The notes: generated from the letters alone by a model not told the origin. Positions 1-6,590 are shown, numbered from the stretch's first letter. The stretch is 8,426 nt of DNA from an uncultured Bacteroidota bacterium (GCA_903913355.1 CAIWKU010000532.1:1-8426), one strand, 5' to 3'. A program made the numbers and translations.

Positions 1-2147
1 ATCGACCTGATTTGCAGGCGGTCATCATTGTGGGAGATGTAGATGTAGCATCAACCGAAAAAATGATTATTGAACATTTTGCGCATATTCCTACTACGGC
101 CCATCCAAAACCCAGGTTAAAATACCATATTCCTTCTCAAACAGAAACCAGAACAGCTATTTTAACAGACGCGGAACAGCCTTACAATGTAGTCCAGATC
201 TATTATTTGCAAGCAGCCGAAGCACCAGTAAAAACCGAGTCACAATTTCGTTCTGATATTATCCGGGAATTATTTAACCAGATGATGAGTAGTCGTTTGG
301 ATGAATTGGCCCACAAACCCAATGCGCCCTTTCTTTTTGGCAATAGCAGTTACAGTAGTTTTATGGGAGATAAAGATGCGTTTACTCTTTTTGCAGTAGC
401 AAAAACAGGAAAAGAGATACGGGCTTCTGTACAAAGTCTGCTTACAGAAAATGAAAGGGTGAAGCAATATGGGTTTCAGAAAACAGAATTGGACAGGGCA
501 ATAAAGAATATTTTTTCCAGGGTTGAAAATGAATATAAGGAAAGAGACAAAACCAAGTCGGCGGAATTGGTGCAGGAATTGATTGATCATTACTTAAAAG
601 GAGAAGCTATACCGGGGATTGCCCATGAGTATGCACTCTATCAAAAATATTTGCCCGGCATCACCATACAGGAAGTAAACAGCCTGATTACAAAATGGAT
701 AAAACCCATTGACCGGGCCATTATTATTACTGCGCCGGAAAAAGAAAAAAAGAATCTGCCTACTGCCCTTCAAATAACGCATCAATTAAACCAGCCGATA
801 GGCAAATTATCTAAATATATAGATAAACCCTATTCAGGGTCATTATTGCCGGTTGCACCAATGGCAGGTAAAATTGTATCAGAAAAAAAATATCCGTCCA
901 TTGGTACAACAGAATGGGTGCTTTCTAATGGGGCCAGGGTGATTTTGAAACCGACTAATTTTAAAAATGATGAAATCCAGTTTTCCGCTATCAGTTGGGG
1001 TGGCAGTTCTTTGTATGACGACAGTGATTATATCAATGCTACCTATGCGGCAGCCATTGCATCCATTGGAGGAATGGGCAACCTGGATATGGAGAGCCTG
1101 CAAAAACAACTAACCGGAAAGAACTGCTTTGTGGCTTCCGGTATCACTCCTTATTTGCAGGGCATCAACGGAAGCAGTACCATCAAAGACCTGGAAACAT
1201 CGCTCCAATTATTATATGGAAGTTTTGTTTTTCCCAGAAAGGATAGTAGTATGTTTTTGGTAATGAAGCAACAACTTACCGCTCAGTTAGAAAATAAAGA
1301 TAAAGATCCCGGATCTGTATTTGGTGATTCAGTGAACTATATCATGGGCAATTATCATCCCAGAAGAAAACCGATGAGTATGGATGATTTAGCCAGGCTC
1401 AACCTGGATCGTTCGTTTGCCATTTTTAAAGAAAGATTTCAGAATGCAGGAGCATTTCAATTTACGTTGGTAGGGAATTTTACGATTGACAGCATAAAAG
1501 TCCTGGTCGAAAAATATATTGCCTCTCTTCCTGCCACTGGTTTTCAGGAAAACTGGAAAGATATCGGTATTCATTACCCTGCTGGTCCAATTGATAAAGT
1601 ATTTCATAAAGGCAAAGAGAATAAAGCCAGTGTGCGGCTCTATTTTACCGGCGATACGCCTTATTCGGAAATGGACGATATCCAACTCGGACAATTATGC
1701 AAGGCAATGGCCATTAAACTAAGAGAAGTATTACGGGAAGATGCTGGTGGAGTATATGGGGTAAGCGTGAACGGTGGGCTTATTCGAGAACCTTATCAGG
1801 CGTACAGTATTGGTATCCAGTTTGGCTGTGCACCAGAAAATATTGATAAATTGATTGGTTTGGTTTTGACTGAAATCGCCAATACAAAAAACAATGGGCT
1901 GGCATCTGTTAATGTAGATAAGGTCATTGCAGAACAAACAAGGGGGCTTGAAAATGAAGTAAAAGAAAATAGTTATTGGCGTTATCATCTTGAGCAAGAT
2001 TTTTTCCGTAAAGCGAATCCCCTGGAAATACTCAATGCGAAGGAGAGAACAAAGCAATTCACTGTTGCAGGGTCAAAAGTACTGGCTAATCGTTTTTTCA
2101 ATGAAAAAGCAATGATAAAACTGATCTTATTGCCTGAACAGAAATAA
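1..2147 (+). CDS. M16 family zinc metallopeptidase (pitrilysin-like), 5' end missing
   Basis: The reading frame is already open at base 3 (codons for R-P-D-L-Q-A-V), so the TTG at 12 is internal and the true start lies left of the window. About 714 residues remain of a protein that in Bacteroidota usually has some 930. The visible part begins inside the first M16 unit (IIVGDVDV, the usual end of the active-site domain) and continues through the first M16_C domain. A second, catalytically silent M16 domain follows (SNGARVILKPTNFKNDEI, no HxxEH), then a second M16_C domain with REVLREDAGGVYGVSV near 1725-1775, which fits the conserved R/Y region of the family. The HxxEH zinc site should therefore lie upstream, so activity cannot be confirmed here. 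Members are usually exported or periplasmic peptidases that degrade peptides within a closed chamber; any signal peptide would also lie outside. The substrate is unknown. Confidence 0.93.
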   Translation, partial: RPDLQAVIIVGDVDVASTEKMIIEHFAHIPTTAHPKPRLKYHIPSQTETRTAILTDAEQPYNVVQIYYLQAAEAPVKTESQFRSDIIRELFNQMMSSRLDELAHKPNAPFLFGNSSYSSFMGDKDAFTLFAVAKTGKEIRASVQSLLTENERVKQYGFQKTELDRAIKNIFSRVENEYKERDKTKSAELVQELIDHYLKGEAIPGIAHEYALYQKYLPGITIQEVNSLITKWIKPIDRAIIITAPEKEKKNLPTALQITHQLNQPIGKLSKYIDKPYSGSLLPVAPMAGKIVSEKKYPSIGTTEWVLSNGARVILKPTNFKNDEIQFSAISWGGSSLYDDSDYINATYAAAIASIGGMGNLDMESLQKQLTGKNCFVASGITPYLQGINGSSTIKDLETSLQLLYGSFVFPRKDSSMFLVMKQQLTAQLENKDKDPGSVFGDSVNYIMGNYHPRRKPMSMDDLARLNLDRSFAIFKERFQNAGAFQFTLVGNFTIDSIKVLVEKYIASLPATGFQENWKDIGIHYPAGPIDKVFHKGKENKASVRLYFTGDTPYSEMDDIQLGQLCKAMAIKLREVLREDAGGVYGVSVNGGLIREPYQAYSIGIQFGCAPENIDKLIGLVLTEIANTKNNGLASVNVDKVIAEQTRGLENEVKENSYWRYHLEQDFFRKANPLEILNAKERTKQFTVAGSKVLANRFFNEKAMIKLILLPEQK

Positions 2148-2187
2148 GATTTTTCAGGCTTATACGATTATATAATATGTCCAAAAC

Positions 2188-2838
2188 ATGAAAACACCCA
2201 TCACACCACATGAGCGGGAAATACAACTGGAACTCACCAACAGCATTACCCATGGAATAGGTGTGCTATTTGGAATAGCCTGTATACCTTTATTAACCGC
2301 ACTTGCTGTAAGAAGCAATAATATACCAGCTATCACAGGCGCCTGTATTTATGGATTTTGCTTTTTAATGCTGTTTACCTTCTCTACTTTATACCATGGA
2401 TTTCAACAACCAAGGGTTAAAAACGTACTCAAAATATTCGATCATATCAGTATCTATTTCCTGATTGCCGGCACCTATACTCCGTTTATACTTGCCTATC
2501 TGTTTTCCCAAACAGGAATTACTATGCTATGTATTTTATGGGGATTGACTTGTTTAGGCATTTTTTTTAAGATTTATTTTGTAAACCGTTTTAATCTTGT
2601 TTCTACCATTATTTATATACTCATGGGTTGGATTCTGGTATGGAGCGGCCGTACTTTTTTCCAGGAAATGCCTAGGTCTGTTATTATATTGATTATAACA
2701 GGTGGGGGATTGTACTCTGTTGGTGTGATTTTTTATTTATGGCAAAAATGGGTATGGCACCACGCCATATGGCACCTGTTTGTATTGGCAGCTGCCATAT
2801 GCCATTATGTGGCTATTCTGATAACTGTTGCCAGATAG
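2188..2838 (+). CDS. Hemolysin III / PAQR family seven-helix membrane protein
   Basis: This 216-residue protein has the length and pattern of the bacterial hemolysin III (HlyIII, YqfA-like) branch of the PAQR superfamily. It shows seven hydrophobic segments at roughly residues 23-41, 47-67, 88-106, 112-131, 137-155, 166-186 and 195-214. The family's putative metal-site motifs are all present: N-S-I-T-H-G near the N terminus, S66-x3-H70 (STLYH), the D85 helix reading DHISIYFLIAGTYTP, and the C-terminal H192-x3-H196 with H206 nearby. Related eukaryotic PAQR receptors bind zinc with equivalent residues and hydrolyse lipid substrates. The bacterial members are poorly defined, and the hemolysin name comes from a single heterologous report, so it should not be read as a toxin call. 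It starts 40 bp after the M16 gene on the same strand and could be cotranscribed, although no functional link is evident. Confidence 0.93.
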   Translation: MKTPITPHEREIQLELTNSITHGIGVLFGIACIPLLTALAVRSNNIPAITGACIYGFCFLMLFTFSTLYHGFQQPRVKNVLKIFDHISIYFLIAGTYTPFILAYLFSQTGITMLCILWGLTCLGIFFKIYFVNRFNLVSTIIYILMGWILVWSGRTFFQEMPRSVIILIITGGGLYSVGVIFYLWQKWVWHHAIWHLFVLAAAICHYVAILITVAR

Positions 2839-3096
2839 GAAAAGCATGCGCCTTGTTTGGAAGCATCAATTTGCCTGTTAAAAAAGTTTTATTCTGAGAA
2901 AAAATTAAGCAGGTTGAGTGTAAACTCTTTAAAAGCGATATGTGATTTTCTTTGGTGTTTCGGTTTCATAGCGTTCTCCTGCTTTTAGTGTAAATTGTAA
3001 AAGCCGTGACGAAAAGGACAAGCGCCTGAACGTAAAAGTGGGGCTGGCAAATACCCGGTGACCGCCAAGGGGGGAATAGGGCTGAAATACCTTAAG

Positions 3097-3116
3097 ATTA
3101 CTGTAGTATTACTGTA
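3097..3116. repeat. 9-bp direct repeat at 11-bp spacing
   Basis: ATTACTGTA occurs at 3097-3105 and again at 3108-3116, exactly one 11-bp step apart. The second copy continues into TACAG. This matches the period of the larger tandem array 48 bp downstream although the unit sequence differs, so a protein contacting the same DNA face on successive helical turns is one possible explanation. It may also be chance. Confidence 0.6.
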
Positions 3117-3163
3117 TACAGAGGATATCCATAGCGTATCACGCAAGTTGCAAGGAAATTGCA

Positions 3164-3217
3164 TCTCTATAAAGTCTCTATAAGGTCTCTATAGGGTCTC
3201 TATAAGGTCTCTATAAG
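3164..3217. repeat. Tandem array of five 11-bp units, consensus TCTCTATAAGG
   Basis: Five consecutive units start at 3164, 3175, 3186, 3197 and 3208. They read TCTCTATAAAG, TCTCTATAAGG, TCTCTATAGGG, TCTCTATAAGG and a last 10-bp TCTCTATAAG. The first eight bases (TCTCTATA) are invariant; variation falls only at units' positions 9-11. The period is close to one turn of B-DNA, so each unit presents the same face. The array is 249 bp upstream of the next plus-strand gene, far for a simple promoter-proximal operator. It could be an array of protein-binding sites, part of a dispersed genomic repeat, or a polymerase-slippage minisatellite. The array itself is seen directly; its role is unknown. Confidence 0.9.
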
Positions 3218-3426
3218 TATTTCGGGAACTATGCCATTGGGAGTGATTTGGCTAGTAAGGAGGTATTTGCCTTATCAGTAGCAGTTGTTTATTGCTTCTC
3301 CTTTGATTTCTAAAAGTAAAAAACTTTTTGTTATTACAAAACCTATTTCAGAAAGCATGCCAATATGTAAGGAATAGGCCAATCAGTAAACCCGGTATTT
3401 GAAATAATCAATCAGTTATAAAATTG

Positions 3427-3443
3427 ACTATCTTTAAGATAGT
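3427..3443. promoter_or_regulatory. Perfect 7-bp inverted repeat upstream of the EamA-like gene
   Basis: ACTATCT-TTA-AGATAGT is a perfect inverted repeat with a 3-bp centre, ending 23 bp before the ATG at 3467. A TTG triplet lies at 3424-3426 and a poor -7-like TAACTTAC at 3443-3450, so the repeat would overlap a promoter if these are real. It could be a repressor operator or an RNA hairpin in the leader. The symmetry is seen directly; the function is inference. Confidence 0.4.
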
Positions 3444-3466
3444 AACTTACTTATCATTGGTACAAT

Positions 3467-3889
3467 ATGCCTTTATGGATTTTATATGCAATTATTTCAA
3501 TGGTCTTTGCAGGCCTTACTTCTGTATTGGCAAAATATGGGTTACAAAATATACATCCGGATCTTGGCCTGGGTATTCGCACCACTACTATTTTCTTTCT
3601 GATCATTATTATCAATCTGGCCGGATCAACCTATAAGCAATTACCTTTACTTACCGGGAAACAAACCCTGTTGCTGGTTATTTCCGGTATTACCACTACC
3701 CTAAGTTGGTTATTTTATTACCGTGCCATGAAAGACGGGTTGGTTTCCTATGTTGCGGCGATTGATAAAGCCAGTATTGTGATCACATTACTTCTCTCCT
3801 TTCTTCTGCTGAAAGAACCCGCAACTCCCAAAATTCTAATTGGCGGAGGATTGATTTTTATTGGGATGATCGTACTTGTGTGGAAATAA
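3467..3889 (+). CDS. Half-size EamA/DMT-type membrane protein (about 5 helices)
   Basis: The 140-residue product is almost wholly hydrophobic, with helices near residues 3-24, 34-52, 67-85, 92-114 and 122-139. The sequence fits a single EamA domain of the drug/metabolite transporter superfamily: a glycine-rich first helix with A-K-Y-G-L, then WLFYYRAMKDGLVSYVAAID, a following helix ending in LLKEP, and a glycine-rich last helix. Typical EamA transporters have two such domains in about 280-300 residues and ten helices. This one holds one repeat and ends with a natural stop, so it probably dimerises as SMR-type proteins do. I see no sign that a second half was lost: the next 128 bp hold no EamA-like frame. 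The start at 3467 is the first ATG and puts the first helix directly at the N terminus. The substrate is unknown. Confidence 0.85.
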   Translation: MPLWILYAIISMVFAGLTSVLAKYGLQNIHPDLGLGIRTTTIFFLIIIINLAGSTYKQLPLLTGKQTLLLVISGITTTLSWLFYYRAMKDGLVSYVAAIDKASIVITLLLSFLLLKEPATPKILIGGGLIFIGMIVLVWK

Positions 3890-3994
3890 TTCTAAATTAT
3901 CTGGATGCTGTTTACTTATGTAGTAAGGTTAAACGTCTAATCATGTTCCCCTCATATCAGTTTGTATATTTTTCGGTAAATAGCCCTTAGTATG

Positions 3995-4002
3995 TACCTT
4001 TA
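3995..4002 (+). promoter_or_regulatory. Candidate Bacteroidota -7 box before the lipoprotein gene
   Basis: TACCTTTA matches TAnnTTTG at five of the six fixed positions and lies 15 bp before the ATG at 4018. This would give a very short leader, as is common in these bacteria. I do not see a clear -33 TTG at the expected distance, so the call is tentative. Confidence 0.4.
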
Positions 4003-4017
4003 CCTAAGAAAAATAAG

Positions 4018-4395
4018 ATGAAAAAAACAGTATTCTTTGTCCTGATTCTGCTCATTGGCTGTGGTGAAAACCTACAGGAGTATACAAAAGCAGAAAATGC
4101 TTTGGATGCAGGCAGGGAGTTTATCAATGCCTGTTTAACAGGGGACTTTGCAAAAGCGGCTTTTTTTATCGATTCCAGAGCGGGAGAAAATCTAAAGTTG
4201 CAGGAAATTGAAAGAAAATACCGGCTTAAAGACAAGGAAGAACGCCAACAATACCGGACAGCTTCTATCAATATCCGGGAAGTGAAAGAGCTTAACGACT
4301 CCATTACGCTTATTTATTTCAGCAACTCGGTTGATAAAGTATCCGATAGTCTGGCAGTTGTGAAACAAAAAGACAATTGGAGGGTTAAACTTTAG
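4018..4395 (+). CDS. Small secreted lipoprotein, NTF2-like/DUF4878-like fold possible
   Basis: The 125-residue product opens with a lipoprotein signal peptide: MKK, a hydrophobic stretch, and the lipobox LIGC with Cys15 as the lipidated residue. The mature part (about 110 residues) begins with GENLQEYTKAEN, is predicted mostly alpha then beta, and contains DAGREFINACLTGDFAKAAFFID. That pattern of a helix, a short G-D-F turn and a second helix, followed by later strands ending in DNWRVKL, resembles small cone-shaped NTF2-like domains such as DUF4878. The fold assignment is by eye only. No catalytic residues are evident. The acidic residue soon after the cysteine is not enough to argue for surface exposure. 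It stands 128 bp after the EamA-like gene and 129 bp before ppa, so it is probably its own transcription unit. Specific function is unknown. Confidence 0.8.
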   Translation: MKKTVFFVLILLIGCGENLQEYTKAENALDAGREFINACLTGDFAKAAFFIDSRAGENLKLQEIERKYRLKDKEERQQYRTASINIREVKELNDSITLIYFSNSVDKVSDSLAVVKQKDNWRVKL

Positions 4396-4468
4396 TTTTC
4401 GACCACAGCTTTATTGCAGTATATACTGGCTTTATTGACAGAATCAGTAACTTGACTATCGAATTGTA

Positions 4469-4476
4469 TTTCTTTG
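4469..4476 (+). promoter_or_regulatory. Weak -7-like box upstream of ppa
   Basis: TTTCTTTG differs from TAnnTTTG only at the second position and lies 48 bp before the ppa start. A TTG at 4452-4454 is somewhat close (14 bp away) for a -33 element. The assignment is tentative. Confidence 0.27.
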
Positions 4477-4524
4477 AGGTTGGATTATGGAACCTGACTA
4501 AATATAAAAACTAAACTATACAAA

Positions 4525-5079
4525 ATGAATCCGCTACATGTTCTTCATCCATGGCATGGTGTTTCACCCGGAACCAATGCGCCCAGAGTTGTTAATGCGA
4601 TCATAGAAATACCGCAGGGATCGAGGTGTAAATACGAGATTGATAAGCCCACCGGTTTATTACGGTTAGACAGGGTTATTTTTTCTTCTTTTTATTATCC
4701 AATCAATTATGGGTTTATTCCTCAAACCTATGGAGGAGATAAAGATCCATTGGATATTCTGGTGATTACCTCATTACCTGTTCAGCCACTTACATTAATG
4801 GAAGCCAAAGTAGTGGGTGTAATGCAAATGATAGATGGAGGCGATCCTGATGATAAGATTATTGCCGTAGCAGCAACAGATCCCGGTGTAAATCACTATA
4901 ATAATATTGAAGAACTGCCCAAGCATTTTTTTGATGAGCTTCGGCACTTTTTTGAAGAATATAAAAAATTAGAAAATAAAACAGTGGTAGTGGAGGATTT
5001 TGGTGATAAAGCACAGGCACTAAGTATTATAGAAGAAGCCATTGCGTTCTATAAAGAGACTTTTATCAACGTGAAGTAG
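4525..5079 (+). CDS. ppa: Inorganic pyrophosphatase, family I
   Basis: The enzyme hydrolyses pyrophosphate to two phosphates in the cytoplasm and pulls forward biosynthetic reactions such as nucleic-acid, tRNA-charging and activated-sugar synthesis. The 184-residue length suits a bacterial family I enzyme. The active-site set can be followed by comparison with the E. coli enzyme: E28 in IEIPQGS, K36 and E38 in KYEID, R50, Y58 and Y62 in YPINYGFIP, the signature D72-K-D74-P-L-D77, D104, D109 and K111 in DGGDPDDK, and Y146-K147 in EEYKKLE. No key residue is missing, so the protein should be active and Mg-dependent. The start at 4525 is the first ATG and leaves about 25 residues before the first core strand, slightly longer than in E. 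coli. A TSUP membrane protein gene follows after 42 bp with no terminator, so cotranscription is likely. Confidence 0.97.
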   Translation: MNPLHVLHPWHGVSPGTNAPRVVNAIIEIPQGSRCKYEIDKPTGLLRLDRVIFSSFYYPINYGFIPQTYGGDKDPLDILVITSLPVQPLTLMEAKVVGVMQMIDGGDPDDKIIAVAATDPGVNHYNNIEELPKHFFDELRHFFEEYKKLENKTVVVEDFGDKAQALSIIEEAIAFYKETFINVK

Positions 5080-5121
5080 ACAATTATTGAGATAAGGCTG
5101 GGTGTTATTTTTATTGTTTAA

Positions 5122-5568
5122 ATGCTATTTATTATGGGTTGGGGAACAATCGCTTTATTGATATTGGTTGGTCTTGCCGCCGGCTTCTTGAGTGGACTGA
5201 TTGGCATAGGCGGCGGGGTAATCATTGTTCCTGCCCTTGTTTTTTTTCTGGGTTTTACCCAAAAACAAGCGCAGGGAACATCCCTGGGTATTCTTTTACT
5301 TCCGGTAGGGATACTGGCTGTAATGCAATATTATAAACAAGGTTACCTGAATATAAACTATGTAATTGTGGTATCGATTGCATTTGTTGCGGGAGGCTTT
5401 TTGGGAAGTAAACTGGCCATTTCGCTAAGTGATGAAAAAGTAAAAAAGATATTTGCTGTTATCATGATGCTGATAGCACTGAAAATGCTGTTTTTTGATA
5501 GCCCCAGGGCAAAGGCTCCCAAGGAAAGGGCTACCACTGCTACAAATATGCAAGATTCTCCCCACTGA
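5122..5568 (+). CDS. Half-size TauE/SafE (TSUP) family membrane protein
   Basis: The first helix carries the hallmark of TauE/SafE transporters, GLAAGFLSGLIGIGGGVIIVPAL split around residues 17-39, where the glycine-rich turn followed by V-P-A-L is conserved. Further family-like elements are QKQAQGTSLGILLLPVG and a G-G-F-L-G-S-K-L-A motif in the third or fourth helix. There are about four helices (8-44, 52-70, 79-99, 108-125) and a charged tail. Full TSUP proteins have two repeats and 240-270 residues; this 148-residue protein has one, a known short form in Bacteroidota that presumably assembles as a dimer. TSUP members move sulfite, sulfoacetate or other organosulfur anions, but the substrate here cannot be inferred. 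The ATG at 5134 is an alternative start four codons in. It follows ppa by 42 bp and is probably in the same transcript. Confidence 0.9.
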   Translation: MLFIMGWGTIALLILVGLAAGFLSGLIGIGGGVIIVPALVFFLGFTQKQAQGTSLGILLLPVGILAVMQYYKQGYLNINYVIVVSIAFVAGGFLGSKLAISLSDEKVKKIFAVIMMLIALKMLFFDSPRAKAPKERATTATNMQDSPH

Positions 5569-5593
5569 AAATGGTAAAATCATCTTCTCACCT

Positions 5594-5601
5594 TATATTT
5601 G
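5594..5601 (+). promoter_or_regulatory. Exact Bacteroidota -7 promoter box (TATATTTG)
   Basis: TATATTTG fits TAnnTTTG at all fixed positions and lies 15 bp before the ATG of the 50-residue frame. This suggests the small gene is transcribed from its own start rather than only by read-through from the TSUP gene, which ends 25 bp before the box. No convincing TTG is seen at the -33 position. Confidence 0.55.
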
Positions 5602-5616
5602 CCAAAAATCATACAA

Positions 5617-5769
5617 ATGGAAGCGAAACAATCAACAGGTAAATATTGGGCACTTTGTTTTTTTTGGCTGGCTATTATGATCGTTTTATTGGTGGTTTAT
5701 CGCCAGTTCTTTTGGTTAGCATTACCTGGTACGGTTACTTATTTTGCCAAAGCGCTTGATCTGATTTAA
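5617..5769 (+). CDS. 50-residue single-pass membrane protein
   Basis: This ATG frame encodes 50 residues: a short polar start (MEAKQSTGKY), one long hydrophobic segment at about residues 11-36 rich in F, W, L and V, then a proline-glycine turn and a short amphipathic tail ending AKALDLI. It is supported by an exact -7 box 15 bp upstream and by a strong terminator 23 bp downstream, so it forms a tidy small transcription unit. I do not recognise a family. The topology is probably N-in with the tail outside or lying on the membrane. Possible roles include a subunit or regulator of a membrane complex, but none is shown. Because it is so short, conservation in relatives would be the deciding evidence. 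Confidence 0.65.
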   Translation: MEAKQSTGKYWALCFFWLAIMIVLLVVYRQFFWLALPGTVTYFAKALDLI

Positions 5770-5792
5770 TCTTATTTCTACTCTATTATATT

Positions 5793-5821
5793 AAAAAAGC
5801 AGCTGAATCAGCTGCTTTTTT
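5793..5821. terminator. Strong bidirectional intrinsic terminator
   Basis: A run of six A, then GCAGCTG-AAT-CAGCTGC (7-bp stem, 3-nt loop), then a run of six T. Because both flanks are homopolymers, the hairpin can end transcripts in either direction. It sits between two convergent genes: the 50-residue frame on the plus strand and the NlpC/P60 gene, whose stop codon begins just two bases away on the minus strand. Confidence 0.92.
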
Positions 5822-5822
5822 G

Positions 5823-6590
5823 TTAGGCATATCTCTTGATAATCCTTAAATGATGTGTTCGCTCACCCGAATCGCTGCTAATGATCCCCAGATTATCAAT
5901 AGGATCTACCCTCACTTTTCCGGATGCATGAATAATGGTATTGCTATTCCATAATATACCCACATGCGTAATCTTACCTTCGGCATTATCAAAAAAAGCA
6001 AGGTCGCCACATTTCACTTCCTGTAAAAAGCCAATGCTCTCCCCTTGTTCAGCTTGTTGGTATGCATCTCTGGGAAGGGTTTTGTTAAAAAACCGAAATA
6101 CCTGCTGAACAAATCCACTACAATCAATTCCATATACAGATCTGCCGCCCCATAAATAGCCTGTGTTCATATAGAGAGAACTAACGGCCCTGACCATCTG
6201 TTCTGTAAACAAAGTTTTTTCAGGATCATGTACCCTCCCTTTATACGCAATTTCAAAATTGCCGATCTGTGCTCTTCCATTTTGTAAGATACCTAAAGAA
6301 GCACCCAGCGGCAATTGAACCGGGTAACCATTCAAACTACCGGTATTTACCCAATCAGCTGTGAGACATTTATTGTTGGGGTCAAATTGAGCGGATTCGA
6401 TTAGCGTAAACTGTGTATTCTGGCACCAGCCCTCGTATCCATCATATAAGAACCTTAGCTTAGTGAATACCGATGCTTCTTCCAATACTTCTGCAATTTC
6501 TCCAAACAAAAGCTGACTAACCATTTCGCTCCGATGATTGGGTTCCCGCCGCATTGGACAAACCGGTACAATACATACAACAAATGCCAT
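5823..6590 (-). CDS. SH3-NlpC/P60 (C40) peptidase, YkfC-like muropeptide endopeptidase
   Basis: The 255-residue product has N-terminal SH3-like modules (about 1-115; note PVCPMRREPNHRSEMVSQLL and GWCQNT) and a C-terminal NlpC/P60 domain (about 125-250). The catalytic Cys157 lies in GIDCSGF, His209 in ITHVGIL and the third polar residue His221 in IIHASG; W147-G-G-R before the cysteine is also typical. No signal peptide is present and the SH3 part begins at once, so a cytoplasmic enzyme is likely. The architecture and the EMVSQLLFGE element fit gamma-D-glutamyl-L-diamino acid endopeptidases of the YkfC type, which cut L-Ala-gamma-D-Glu-mDAP-derived peptides during cell-wall recycling. The exact specificity is inferred. 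No other recycling gene (such as an Ala-D/L-Glu epimerase) is adjacent. It diverges from the sigma factor gene across 56 bp. Confidence 0.93.
   Translation of the reverse strand: MAFVVCIVPVCPMRREPNHRSEMVSQLLFGEIAEVLEEASVFTKLRFLYDGYEGWCQNTQFTLIESAQFDPNNKCLTADWVNTGSLNGYPVQLPLGASLGILQNGRAQIGNFEIAYKGRVHDPEKTLFTEQMVRAVSSLYMNTGYLWGGRSVYGIDCSGFVQQVFRFFNKTLPRDAYQQAEQGESIGFLQEVKCGDLAFFDNAEGKITHVGILWNSNTIIHASGKVRVDPIDNLGIISSDSGERTHHLRIIKRYA

Larger units (their letters stand above)
2839..3466. other. Long intergenic region with GC-rich block and 11-bp-phased repeats
   Basis: This 628-bp stretch holds no gene I can support on either strand. Its left part (2839-2984) is AT-rich. The block at about 3001-3090 is markedly richer in G and C (about 56% by my count) than the flanking genes. 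To its right come a 9-bp direct repeat and then a tandem array of 11-bp units, both listed separately. The remaining part (3218-3420) is AT-rich without clear structure, and an inverted repeat sits just before the next gene. On the minus strand there is a 59-codon open frame without a start codon (2932-3108) and a 26-codon ATG frame (2889-2969); I do not call either a gene. The base composition and repeats suggest an inserted or dispersed element or a complex regulatory region. Confidence 0.6.

Noticed and set aside
12..14. TTG as the start of the first gene
   Set aside because: The frame is open to the window edge and the product begins in the middle of an M16 domain, so the codon is internal.
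2188..2838. Hemolysin III as a true virulence toxin
   Set aside because: The family is a widespread integral membrane PAQR group; the name alone does not support a toxin role and there is no virulence context.
2932..3108. 59-codon minus-strand open frame in the gap
   Set aside because: It has no ATG and no recognisable domain; random open frames of this length are common, and it lies in an anomalous GC-rich block.
3164..3217. CRISPR array
   Set aside because: The units are 11 bp and directly adjacent with no spacers, and no cas gene is present.
3164..3217. Plasmid iterons or replication origin
   Set aside because: No Rep gene, DnaA-box cluster or other replication function is nearby; the neighbours are chromosomal housekeeping genes.
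5495..5680. 61-residue plus-strand frame overlapping the TSUP gene end
   Set aside because: It overlaps the TSUP coding region and the better-supported 50-residue frame in another phase, and its sequence lacks any coherent domain or membrane segment.
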